A stretch of DNA of 54,242 nt from assembly GCA_022563315.1 (NCBI GenBank), contig JADFNO010000004.1, positions 1-54,242 of the forward strand. Reading direction: 5' to 3'. Origin of the DNA: Planctomycetota bacterium. Lineage in GTDB: Bacteria; Planctomycetota; Phycisphaerae; Phycisphaerales; SM1A02. The notes beneath the pieces were generated by a model, which was not told the origin of the DNA, did not search any database, and saw only the letters and a list, made by a program, of their open reading frames with translations. A program made the position numbers and the translations under genes. Positions 40,511 through 47,905 of this stretch are shown here, piece by piece (the first letter of the stretch is position 1; each line of letters opens with the position of its first letter).

Positions 40511-42457
40511 TCATCGGGGCGGGGCGTCGGACGAGGCGGCGACGATCGAACCGGACCCGAACTGAGGGATATGGGTCTGGTCCGGCACGCGACCTGTGCC
40601 GGCGGCTGACTCATCCGGCGTCCCCTCAGGGATAGCGTAATCTGAATTGGGCAGCGAATCCATCTGCATCATCGCCGCCTCGGCGCAACGACGCATGGTT
40701 CGGTCGGTGTTCTGTCGCAGAGCACGGACGCTCGAATGGAACTCGTGCTGGGCGATCTCGCAGACGTGCTCGACGGTTTTCATCTCCTGCTCCAACTGCT
40801 CACCGTTCACCCCATCCCGGATCGACTTGTCGAGGCGGGCGAGGCTGCACGCCATCGCATAGATCCAAAGCACACACCAACTCAGGCGATACTGAATCAT
40901 TTGCCGGGTGATCAGCTGCTCGCGGTGTGTTTTGAACATCATTTTCACCTGATGGCTGAACTCGCCAACGAGCTGCTCGAGCTTGCGCTGAAGGTGGGCA
41001 AGCTCAGGGCGAAGGCGCGTGATCGAGGGCGCGGGGCGACGCAGACCGAGATACAACTCGGCCGCGAGCCGCAACCCTTCCAGAATGTGGGAAGTCGGGT
41101 TCGCCTTGATCTGAAGCAGGTGTTCACCAAGTTGCTTCGAGCCGTAGGCAAAGACGAAGCTGTGCATGACTTCGTTAGCGCCTTCGACGATGGTGTTGAT
41201 GCGGCTGTCGCGCCATAGCCGCTCGACGATGTTCTCGGTCATATACCCTTCACCGCCCATGATCTGAAGCGCAAAGTCGGTGCAGCGGAATCCCATCTCC
41301 GAGCAGAAGACCTTACACAGCGCGGTTTCGAGCATGATGTCTTCATCGCCGCGATCGAGGAAGCCCGTGGTCATGTAGAGCATTGCGTCCATTGCATAGC
41401 AGTAGGCCCCGAGCGTGGCGACCTTCTCTTGCATCAGCTCGAACTCGCCGATTGGCCGGTCGAACTGGTAGCGGTACTTGGCCCACTTGATGCCCTGCTC
41501 CATGGCGACGCGGCTGGCGCCGACCATTCCGGCCGACAATGTGCAGCGACCATAATTCAAGCACGTCAGCGCGACGTTGAGCCCCTTGCCCTCTTTGTGC
41601 AGCAGGTTCTCCTTCGGAACCCTGACGTTCGTGAAGCGGATGCGCGCCTGCCAGGTGCCGCGGATTCCGCATTTGGCGCGGTTGCGGCTGAAGATGTCTA
41701 TGCCCTCCATGTCCGGAGTACAGATGAGGGCGGTGATGCGCTCCGTCTCCTTGCCGGTCTCGGGATCCTGCAACTTCTGCTTGGCCATCACGGTAAACAA
41801 GCCGGCCATCGCGGCGGAGGTCGCCCATTTCTTTTCGCCATTGAGGATGTAGTACTCACCGTCGTCGGTCAGCTCGCAGTGGGTCTCCTGAGCGGCGGCG
41901 TCGCATCCGACGTTAGGCTCGGAGAGGCAAAAAGCGCTGAGCATCTCCTTGGACATGGGCGGCAGATAACGCTGTTTCTGCTCGGGGGTCCCAAACAGCG
42001 AGATTGCGCCGCACCCGATCGATTGATGGGCGGACACCATGACCGCCGTCGAGCCGCAGGATCGCCCGATGCGCTCCAGGACGCGGTTATAGCTGGTGAT
42101 GCCGAAACCGCCGCCGTCATATTCGGTCGGGATAATCATCCCCATCACGCCGAGGTCGAACAAGCGCTTGATCGCCCACGCTGGTATCTCCTGCTCCTGA
42201 TCGATCTGGATCGCAGGGTGCTCGTGGCGAAGGTAGTGGTCCAGCGCCGCTAACAACTGATCGCAGCGAGCCGTCTCGTCGGGGCTCACCTCCGGAAAGG
42301 GAAAGACAAGCTCCTCGCGAAAGTTGCCCCAGAAGATGCTCTTGATGAAGCCCATCCGGGTAGGATCAGGCCCGAGCATCTCCTGGGCCTTGGCGATCTG
42401 CGTGCGGTCTCTCGCCGAAATGTTCTTCAAGCTGGCAATGAGATCGGGCTTGGACAC
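40511..42457 (-). CDS. Long-form acyl-CoA dehydrogenase
   Basis: A 648-residue FAD enzyme that introduces a double bond at C2-C3 of an acyl-CoA. A 90-residue N-terminal extension precedes the ACAD domain. 'LSEPNVGCDAA' and 'YILNGEKKWATSAAMAG' are ACAD signatures, 'QIMGGEGYMTENIVERLWRD' is the FAD-contact segment, and the catalytic Glu is in 'IVEGANEV'. About 170 further residues follow, as in the VLCAD/ACAD9 and DUF1974-like long forms, forming a second helical domain. The start is a GTG at 42457 with GGAGG eight bases upstream; a TTG two codons earlier is too close to it. It leads the branched-chain operon. Confidence 0.87.
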   Translation of the reverse strand: MSKPDLIASLKNISARDRTQIAKAQEMLGPDPTRMGFIKSIFWGNFREELVFPFPEVSPDETARCDQLLAALDHYLRHEHPAIQIDQEQEIPAWAIKRLFDLGVMGMIIPTEYDGGGFGITSYNRVLERIGRSCGSTAVMVSAHQSIGCGAISLFGTPEQKQRYLPPMSKEMLSAFCLSEPNVGCDAAAQETHCELTDDGEYYILNGEKKWATSAAMAGLFTVMAKQKLQDPETGKETERITALICTPDMEGIDIFSRNRAKCGIRGTWQARIRFTNVRVPKENLLHKEGKGLNVALTCLNYGRCTLSAGMVGASRVAMEQGIKWAKYRYQFDRPIGEFELMQEKVATLGAYCYAMDAMLYMTTGFLDRGDEDIMLETALCKVFCSEMGFRCTDFALQIMGGEGYMTENIVERLWRDSRINTIVEGANEVMHSFVFAYGSKQLGEHLLQIKANPTSHILEGLRLAAELYLGLRRPAPSITRLRPELAHLQRKLEQLVGEFSHQVKMMFKTHREQLITRQMIQYRLSWCVLWIYAMACSLARLDKSIRDGVNGEQLEQEMKTVEHVCEIAQHEFHSSVRALRQNTDRTMRRCAEAAMMQMDSLPNSDYAIPEGTPDESAAGTGRVPDQTHIPQFGSGSIVAASSDAPPR

Positions 42458-42709
42458 GAACAAATCCTCCGTGGATCAGGCATCCTCGCAGGTTCTACGG
42501 ATCAACGATCCTTCCACCAGCCTGAGGCCACCTCAAGAGATTCTAGTCGACGCGAGGCTTATGGCCGCCAAACCAGCCGAGCTGGGCTGACGGCGGACCC
42601 TCTGCTTAGAGATCGACAAGGTGCAGCGGCGGCTTTGCCTCCAACCGGTCCGTCCGCCTCCACCGCGGGGCAGGCCTCGCCCGCGGGGTACCTGCCTAGT
42701 TTGTGAAAT

Positions 42710-42715
42710 ATTGTA
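42710..42715 (-). promoter_or_regulatory. Candidate -10 element for the branched-chain operon
   Basis: TACAAT on the minus strand within an AT-rich palindromic patch (TTTGT...ACAAA). It would give a leader of about 240 bases to the acyl-CoA dehydrogenase. No convincing -35. Confidence 0.35.
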
Positions 42716-42745
42716 CAAAGCCAGGCTCAGCCGACCAGGAGCGCG

Positions 42746-42829
42746 AAAAGGGGTCGGGAGTCTTTTCTCAAAAACGGCTCTGACACGGTCAAAATCGCGG
42801 TTCTTGAGAAAAGACTCCCGACCCCTTTT
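42746..42829. repeat. Perfect 26-bp inverted repeat (REPIN- or terminator-like)
   Basis: The arms 42746-42771 and 42804-42829 are perfectly complementary; each contains GGGGTCGGGAGTCTTTTC or its complement. The 32-base loop includes AAACGGCTCTGACACGG. The right arm ends five bases before the enoyl-CoA hydratase stop, and both outer ends are A/T-rich, so it could terminate transcription in either direction. Confidence 0.8.
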
Positions 42830-42834
42830 TCTTC

Positions 42835-43584
42835 TTACTCGCGCCCGAAGAGGGCCCGTAGACGTGCCTGTGCTTCGGCTGAAGCGATCACATCGGCCGA
42901 GAGGTCCGCCGCTCGGTCCAGGGCCGCGTCCTCGAGCGAGCCATCCAGCTCATTGAGCCAGGTCTTGGTCGTCCTCGAGGCCAGCACCCCAGCCTCTGTC
43001 AGCGATCGCGCAAGTTTCACGACCTCGGCCTCCAAGTGATCACGGTCAGCCAGGTGCGTGGCCAGCCCCCGCTCGTATCCCTCCTGCCCGCTGATCGTTC
43101 CGCCGGCGAGCAGCATCGCGCGGGCGCGACCCGGGCCGATCTTGCGGATCAGCCAGGGAGCGACCACCGCCGGGCATAAGCCCAGGCTGACCTCGGGATA
43201 GCCAACTTTCGCCTCAGGATGGGTGATCGCAAAATCAGTGACGACCATCAGCCCGCAGCCGCCGCCGACCGCTGCCCCTTGCACCTTGGCGATGGTGGGC
43301 ATGGGTAGGCGACGAATTCGTCGCAGAACGCGCGAAAGCCCGCGCAACATTCGGCGCATTCCGTCCGCATCCGCCATCACCCCTTGCAGGTCCATTCCTG
43401 CGCAGAACGCTTCACCCTCGCCACTGAGGATCAGCACGCGCACCGAATCGTCACGCTCGATCGATTCGATCGCCTGCTCCAGCGCTTCGATCAGTTCGAT
43501 CGACAGCGCGTTGCGCTTCTGCGGGCGGTTCATCGTGACGGTCGCGATGCCATCAAGCACTGAATTGTGCACGAGTTCACACAT
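42835..43584 (-). CDS. Enoyl-CoA hydratase/isomerase-family protein
   Basis: A 249-residue crotonase-fold enzyme. 'VTMNRPQKRNALSIELIEAL' is the N-terminal signature, 'LSGEGEAFCAGMDLQG' provides the first oxyanion-hole amide, and 'KVQGAAVGGGCGLMVVTDFA' the second. The typical catalytic Glu positions are replaced in part ('EVSLGLCPAVVAPWLIRKIG'), so the reaction (hydratase, isomerase or lyase) is uncertain. It has a close paralogue at 44516-45274, sharing 'WLNELDGSL' near the C-terminus. It is leaderless-looking: TAAACT lies six bases before the ATG. Context suggests branched-chain acyl-CoA breakdown. Confidence 0.85.
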   Translation of the reverse strand: MCELVHNSVLDGIATVTMNRPQKRNALSIELIEALEQAIESIERDDSVRVLILSGEGEAFCAGMDLQGVMADADGMRRMLRGLSRVLRRIRRLPMPTIAKVQGAAVGGGCGLMVVTDFAITHPEAKVGYPEVSLGLCPAVVAPWLIRKIGPGRARAMLLAGGTISGQEGYERGLATHLADRDHLEAEVVKLARSLTEAGVLASRTTKTWLNELDGSLEDAALDRAADLSADVIASAEAQARLRALFGRE

Positions 43585-43590
43585 GTTTGA

Positions 43591-43596
43591 AGTTTA
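43591..43596 (-). promoter_or_regulatory. -10-like element before the enoyl-CoA hydratase gene
   Basis: TAAACT on the minus strand, six bases before the ATG at 43584; no Shine-Dalgarno. Confidence 0.4.
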
Positions 43597-43607
43597 GCCA
43601 GAAGGTA

Positions 43608-43640
43608 GCGAGCCGGCTCGTCCCCGAGCCCGGTTTACGC
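43608..43640 (+). repeat. REP-like palindromic element, copy B
   Basis: A second copy of the element at 22425-22457, with hairpin GGCTCG-TCCC-CGAGCC and the tail CGGTTTACGC, between the enoyl-CoA hydratase and zinc-ribbon genes. Confidence 0.65.
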
Positions 43641-43665
43641 TCAAGCGGGCCGCGCCGTCGATCAC

Positions 43666-44400
43666 CTACTGCGTCAGCGTTCCGCACTCCGGGCAACGTT
43701 CGCCGAACTGGTTGCCGCGCAGATCGTAGCCACAGGCGGTACACAGTCCCTGTCGATAGCGTTGGCGCCGATCGGCATGACGCCCGGCTGAGATGAACAA
43801 CCAGCCCAGCCTCGCCATTGACACGCACGTTCCCCCTCCGAACGCCAGAAGAAGCGTCCAGATGATTCCGTTGGCGGCCCAGGTGGCGATCCGGTGATCC
43901 GCACCCGGGATCGATCCGCGCCAAACCTCGAGTTCCTCAGCGTGCCCGCCTCGAAAAAGGGCAGCGGCGATCGCGGCCCGCACTGGTGAATCGCTCGGCA
44001 AATCGACCAGCTCCTTGGATCGACCGGTCGAGAAAACGTCCATCTCAAGCGACGGTTCGGGTCGGCGATGTGAGGTTACAAACGGCCAGCCGCGCCGCTC
44101 GCTAGCGATGCTGAACTCGAAATTGGCGTAGAAAACGGAGTCGCGAACCAACTCGAACGGGAGTTCGTCCCCGGCGAGGTTGGCCCTGAATGACCCGCCG
44201 ACGTCTTGATACACCTTGCCGCCGACGAGGACGGTCGGGTCGGTCCTGATGTAGAACTGGTCCGCCAGCCAGACCGTGGGCCACGCCATCCCCACAGCGC
44301 CCGCGAGGGCAATGTCCATCGCAGTCGTCCACACCGTACGCCGGCGCGTCGCCGAGTAGTAGCGAATCATGCGGAGATGGTGGAGCACCCAACGAAGCAT
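43666..44400 (-). CDS. Membrane protein with a C-terminal YDLRG zinc ribbon
   Basis: A 244-residue protein. One membrane helix is near residues 27-47 and another near 180-203; the approximately 130 residues between them would be extracytoplasmic. The last 25 residues hold the ribbon 'CTACGYDLRG...CPECG', the planctomycete-type motif also seen at 9549-10022. I chose the ATG at 44400 because a TATCCT box lies eight bases upstream; a GTG at 44403 is adjacent. It is sandwiched between two enoyl-CoA hydratase paralogues but has no visible link to that chemistry. Function unknown. Confidence 0.65.
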   Translation of the reverse strand: MLRWVLHHLRMIRYYSATRRRTVWTTAMDIALAGAVGMAWPTVWLADQFYIRTDPTVLVGGKVYQDVGGSFRANLAGDELPFELVRDSVFYANFEFSIASERRGWPFVTSHRRPEPSLEMDVFSTGRSKELVDLPSDSPVRAAIAAALFRGGHAEELEVWRGSIPGADHRIATWAANGIIWTLLLAFGGGTCVSMARLGWLFISAGRHADRRQRYRQGLCTACGYDLRGNQFGERCPECGTLTQ

Positions 44401-44408
44401 CACTGATG

Positions 44409-44414
44409 AGGATA
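44409..44414 (-). promoter_or_regulatory. -10-like element before the YDLRG membrane protein gene
   Basis: TATCCT on the minus strand, eight bases before the ATG at 44400; no Shine-Dalgarno. Confidence 0.4.
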
Positions 44415-44464
44415 ACTTCGGAGCGGCGTCGCCGTCGGTTGCTCTTGAGACGATCGGCCGAGCG

Positions 44465-44510
44465 TATGTTCCCCCTCCCTTCCAGGGAGGGGGCGAGGGG
44501 GTGGGTCACC
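44465..44510. repeat. C-rich/G-rich hairpin repeat
   Basis: A hairpin CCCCCTCCCT-TCC-AGGGAGGGGG followed by CGAGGGGGTGGGT, just downstream of the second enoyl-CoA hydratase gene. It belongs to the same family as the tandem pair at 27488-27577 and may act as a terminator. Confidence 0.6.
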
Positions 44511-44515
44511 ATGTA

Positions 44516-45274
44516 CTAACCCCGCTTTGACCAAAAATCGCGCAGCCTGCTGACTGCCTCATCGCTATCGGCGATCTCGGCTGATCCGTCGCGCGGGCCG
44601 TCGAACAGATCGTCGTCAAGCGAGCCGTCCAACTCATTCAGCCATCGCTTCGTCACGCGCAACGCCTGTGGACTCTGCTCCGTCAATCGTTGGCACATCG
44701 AGATTGCTTTGACAAGCACTGCTTCGTCATCGTTCGTTAGATGATGCACGAGTCCTTGGCGATGCGCGGTTGTGCCGTCAATCAATTCCCCGCCCATGAG
44801 TAATGATCGCGCAGCGCCCGGTCCCATCGCCTGTTGAAGTGTGGGAATGTTCACCGCCGGCGAGACGCCTAGCTTGTGAACGGGATAGCCGAACTTCGCG
44901 GTTGCCGAGGCGATGACGATATCGCACGCCGAGACCATCGCGCACCCGCCGGCAATCGCCGCCCCATGCACCGCTGCGACAACGACCTGTGGCAATCGGC
45001 GCAATGATCGAATCGTCGCACTCAAACGATCGATGTACTGCTTCATCAAAGTTGGATCATCGACCGCTGCGCCCAGCTCAAACCCCGAGCAGAACGCCTT
45101 GCCGTTGCCGTGAAGCAGCGAAACGTGGATGTCACTGCGTGCCGCAACATTACGCAGTGCTTCGTCGAGTTCATCGAACATCACAATGCTCATGGCATTA
45201 CGCCGCTTCGGATCGTTCAGCACGATCGTTGCGATCGAATCTTCGAAACCGAGTTGAACGAGATCATTTGGCAT
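44516..45274 (-). CDS. Enoyl-CoA hydratase/isomerase-family protein (paralogue)
   Basis: A 252-residue crotonase-fold enzyme. 'IATIVLNDPKRRNAMSIVMF', 'LLHGNGKAFCSGFELG' and 'VAAVHGAAIAGGCAMVSACD' are the family core, with the two oxyanion-hole segments. The C-terminus 'VTKRWLNELDGSLDD' matches the paralogue at 42835-43584, pointing to an old duplication within this cluster. In leucine breakdown a methylglutaconyl-CoA hydratase of this fold is needed, which is one possible role. No Shine-Dalgarno is seen. The glycosyltransferase upstream ends 17 bases before its start. Confidence 0.85.
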   Translation of the reverse strand: MPNDLVQLGFEDSIATIVLNDPKRRNAMSIVMFDELDEALRNVAARSDIHVSLLHGNGKAFCSGFELGAAVDDPTLMKQYIDRLSATIRSLRRLPQVVVAAVHGAAIAGGCAMVSACDIVIASATAKFGYPVHKLGVSPAVNIPTLQQAMGPGAARSLLMGGELIDGTTAHRQGLVHHLTNDDEAVLVKAISMCQRLTEQSPQALRVTKRWLNELDGSLDDDLFDGPRDGSAEIADSDEAVSRLRDFWSKRG

Positions 45275-45290
45275 AGGTGTCGCGTCACGA

Positions 45291-46604
45291 TCAGGCCGGC
45301 ATCAGCGACCCAGCGGTTTCTCGAATCATCTCGAGCAAGCGCAGCGATTGCGATCGGCGGGTGAAACTGGCAATGCGTTCGTGATTCGGCTCAGTGTGAA
45401 GCAACTGCGGTGCGGTCAGAAGGCTCGTCAGGGCATCGATGATACGTTGCACGTCGATCCCGAGGTGAAATCCCCGGCCGACCTTGCCCACCATCCGAGC
45501 CATCGCAGATTCGGCGCTCCCGCCGACGACAAGAATCGGGGCGCGAACCGACAAATACTCAAACAGCTTGCCGGTCAGCACACCGGCTTTGGGATCGTTC
45601 CAATCAACAAGCACCAGGGCGTCGGCGTCGCGCTGCATCCGTAACGCCTCCGGCCGCTCGACGGCTTCGCGTGCTTCGACAAGCTCGGCGACTTCGTATT
45701 GCCGGGCGAGGTTGGCCCAGGACTCGTAGCCGCGCCCCACGACCACCAATCGCAGACGCCCCGCGAGATCGGGGTTGTCCTGTCGCAGCGTCCGCATCGC
45801 CTCCAGCAGCGGCGCGGGATTCTGGCCGTCGCGATACAACGTGCCGGTGTAGACCAGCCGAACGTTCCCGTCGTCCGGGAAGATCCTCGACTGAGGCAAC
45901 GACTCGGCTTCTTCCGGATCAAACCCGTTGTAGACGACTTCGACATTTGCCCGCGTTTGGGAGCGCAGCGTCTGGGCGAGCTCTTCACTAACGGTCGTGA
46001 CGAGATCCGTCTGCGCCAGGCAGCGTCGCTGCAGCACGCGCTCTCGAAGCGTAAATGGAAACAATCCGCGATACAGATGGTTGTTCACCCACAGATCGCG
46101 GAAATCCGTCACCCAACACCGCGCGAGACCGAGCCGCTCTAGCTCCAGGCCGACGAGGTGCGCCGTGTACGGACCCGAGGAGCTGATCACGACATCCCAC
46201 GGCGGCTGCTTCCGGCACCAGGCGATCGCCGGCTTCACCCAGCCGTCAGTGAGGTCCGGCATACGAACGGCTGAGAATACGCCAGTGCGATCGCGCAACC
46301 GTCGAAGCGGTCCCGGCTTGCCCTCGGCGACCGCAATCGACCCGGTGTTCTGCGCGATCACTTTCCCCGCTTGATGCTCGCGGCGGCGCAGCGCACGGAA
46401 GATGAGCGGCACGTCGTAGCTGATTTCGGCCACACTGTACTGATCGTCCGTCCCCAAAGAACCCGCCGGAGCTTCGTCCTTGGCCGTGGTCAGGACCGCG
46501 ACCTCTTCGCCTGCGTCGGACCAGTGTCGGGCAAACGCACAGGCGCGCAGAGAGGCGATGTTGTCTTGTGGAGGGAAACAGGGTGAAACAAGTAGGACAC
46601 GCAT
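45291..46604 (-). CDS. Glycosyltransferase family 4-type protein
   Basis: A 437-residue GT-B glycosyltransferase, cytoplasmic or membrane-associated. It opens 'MRVLLVSPCFPPQDNIASLR', the N-terminal acceptor domain, and has the nucleotide-sugar domain from about residue 225 ('VRLVYTGTLYRDGQNPAPLL'), with 'GVLTGKLFEYLSVRAPILVV' near the end, matching the EX7E-like donor site. It follows the other glycosyltransferase by seven bases. In the frame upstream of 46604 there are 40 arginine-rich residues that I reject as non-coding. The sugar and acceptor are unknown. Confidence 0.85.
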   Translation of the reverse strand: MRVLLVSPCFPPQDNIASLRACAFARHWSDAGEEVAVLTTAKDEAPAGSLGTDDQYSVAEISYDVPLIFRALRRREHQAGKVIAQNTGSIAVAEGKPGPLRRLRDRTGVFSAVRMPDLTDGWVKPAIAWCRKQPPWDVVISSSGPYTAHLVGLELERLGLARCWVTDFRDLWVNNHLYRGLFPFTLRERVLQRRCLAQTDLVTTVSEELAQTLRSQTRANVEVVYNGFDPEEAESLPQSRIFPDDGNVRLVYTGTLYRDGQNPAPLLEAMRTLRQDNPDLAGRLRLVVVGRGYESWANLARQYEVAELVEAREAVERPEALRMQRDADALVLVDWNDPKAGVLTGKLFEYLSVRAPILVVGGSAESAMARMVGKVGRGFHLGIDVQRIIDALTSLLTAPQLLHTEPNHERIASFTRRSQSLRLLEMIRETAGSLMPA

Positions 46605-46611
46605 GGATCGA

Positions 46612-47808
46612 TCAGGCCGCGGGCCCGAGCTTCTCCTGCGTCGAAGCGCGCTCGCCGCGATAGGCGCTGAGCAATCCTGCGACATAGTTCGCCTCGCTTC
46701 GTTGAGCCAGAAACGCCGAAACATCGAACTGATTCAGCTCGCCGCGCTCGAAGCTCGCTGTGACATCATTGAAACTCGTTTCGACACTCTCAGGGTCAAA
46801 CGGATCGAACATGAATCCCACGCCGCTCGCTACCACAATCTCCTTCGTGCCGCCGAAGTTCGAAACCAGAATATTCGTCCCAAGCGACAGCGCCTCAAGC
46901 ACGCTCATTGGATAGTTCTCAGCGCACAGCGAGCCGAGGACAAGTAAGTGACTGGCGCCGATGATCGACATTGTCTCGTCATGTGGCCTGAGACCGACAA
47001 ACTCAACACGCTCTTGAATCCCGCGCCGCGTGCAGATATCACGACATCGATCAAGTTCAGTTCCTTCGCCGACGATGGTCAGCGTGCCCGCAAAGGATTC
47101 CGGTAGCGATTCGAGAAACTCAGCCAACCCTTTCTCGGGCTCGACGCGCCCGCTAAAAACCATACGCAGCGGTCCATCGGGCTTGCTCGGCACACTTGTC
47201 GAACGCGGCGCCGGAAACGGAAGCAGTTGCGTCGGCATCCCAAGACCATCGAGCATGCGCTTGAGATACCGACTCGGACACAGAACACAGTCGATGACGC
47301 GACGGCGTTTGTGCAGGCGGTAATTCCAAACGTGTTGGAGCACTTTCAACAACGAATGTGAGATCGACCGGCCATCCCAACGGCGGGTCAAAAGGTACGC
47401 CACGCTCGCCAAGCGCGACGCATCGGCCGGTTGCATTCGTCCCCTTTGATAATGGCACATTCCCGAGTTCGGGCACAAAAGGTGATGATCGTGTGCGGTC
47501 ATCACCGTGCGGGCTGAATGTTGTTTGCAGTACGACTCCAGCACCGCGAGAATGCCCGGCGACAATGTGTGATAGAAGTTGTGCAGATGAATAACGTCCG
47601 GTTGGTACGCAGCCAGTCGCTCAGCCAGCGCTCTCTTGCAAACACTCGATTCGATATAGCTCAAGGGCGTTCGGCGATGACCCTTGATTTCGTCCCCGGT
47701 CAAGAGGTCCACTTCAACTCCGCGGGATCGCAACAGCGACATCGTCATTTCGACGACAACTTCGCATCCACCCGAGGCGCGGTAATCGTTGACGTGTAAC
47801 ACTCTCAA
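46612..47808 (-). CDS. Glycosyltransferase family 4/1 protein
   Basis: A 398-residue GT-B glycosyltransferase. The start, 'MRVLHVNDYRASGGCEVVVE', is a TTG at 47808 or the GTG two codons later. The donor domain has 'RMVFSGRVEPEKGLAEFLES', 'IVGEGTELDRCRDIC' and 'AENYPMSVLEALSLGTNIL', the classic GT4 EX7E segment (E-N-Y-P-M-S-V-L-E). It probably acts with the downstream glycosyltransferase in building a surface glycan. The 97-base gap upstream separates it from the aminotransferase gene. Confidence 0.86.
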   Translation of the reverse strand: MRVLHVNDYRASGGCEVVVEMTMSLLRSRGVEVDLLTGDEIKGHRRTPLSYIESSVCKRALAERLAAYQPDVIHLHNFYHTLSPGILAVLESYCKQHSARTVMTAHDHHLLCPNSGMCHYQRGRMQPADASRLASVAYLLTRRWDGRSISHSLLKVLQHVWNYRLHKRRRVIDCVLCPSRYLKRMLDGLGMPTQLLPFPAPRSTSVPSKPDGPLRMVFSGRVEPEKGLAEFLESLPESFAGTLTIVGEGTELDRCRDICTRRGIQERVEFVGLRPHDETMSIIGASHLLVLGSLCAENYPMSVLEALSLGTNILVSNFGGTKEIVVASGVGFMFDPFDPESVETSFNDVTASFERGELNQFDVSAFLAQRSEANYVAGLLSAYRGERASTQEKLGPAA

Positions 47809-47905
47809 CGCGATTTCTCACTGCGGGCGGAAGGTCCGCCCTGGCGTAGCCGCGAGGCTCGTGCAGTGTACCGACGCAGCGTGACGTTGGGCAGAGCGCA
47901 GTCGA

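Larger units (their letters stand above)
42464..42834. other. 371-base intergenic stretch with two hairpins and a promoter candidate
   Basis: It lies between the enoyl-CoA hydratase stop and the acyl-CoA dehydrogenase start, both leftward. It holds the perfect inverted repeat at 42746-42829, a GC palindrome (CCGCGGG/CCCGCGG, 42663-42686), and an AT-rich patch with TACAAT at 42710-42715. The part at 42464-42660 shows no clear feature. Confidence 0.6.
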
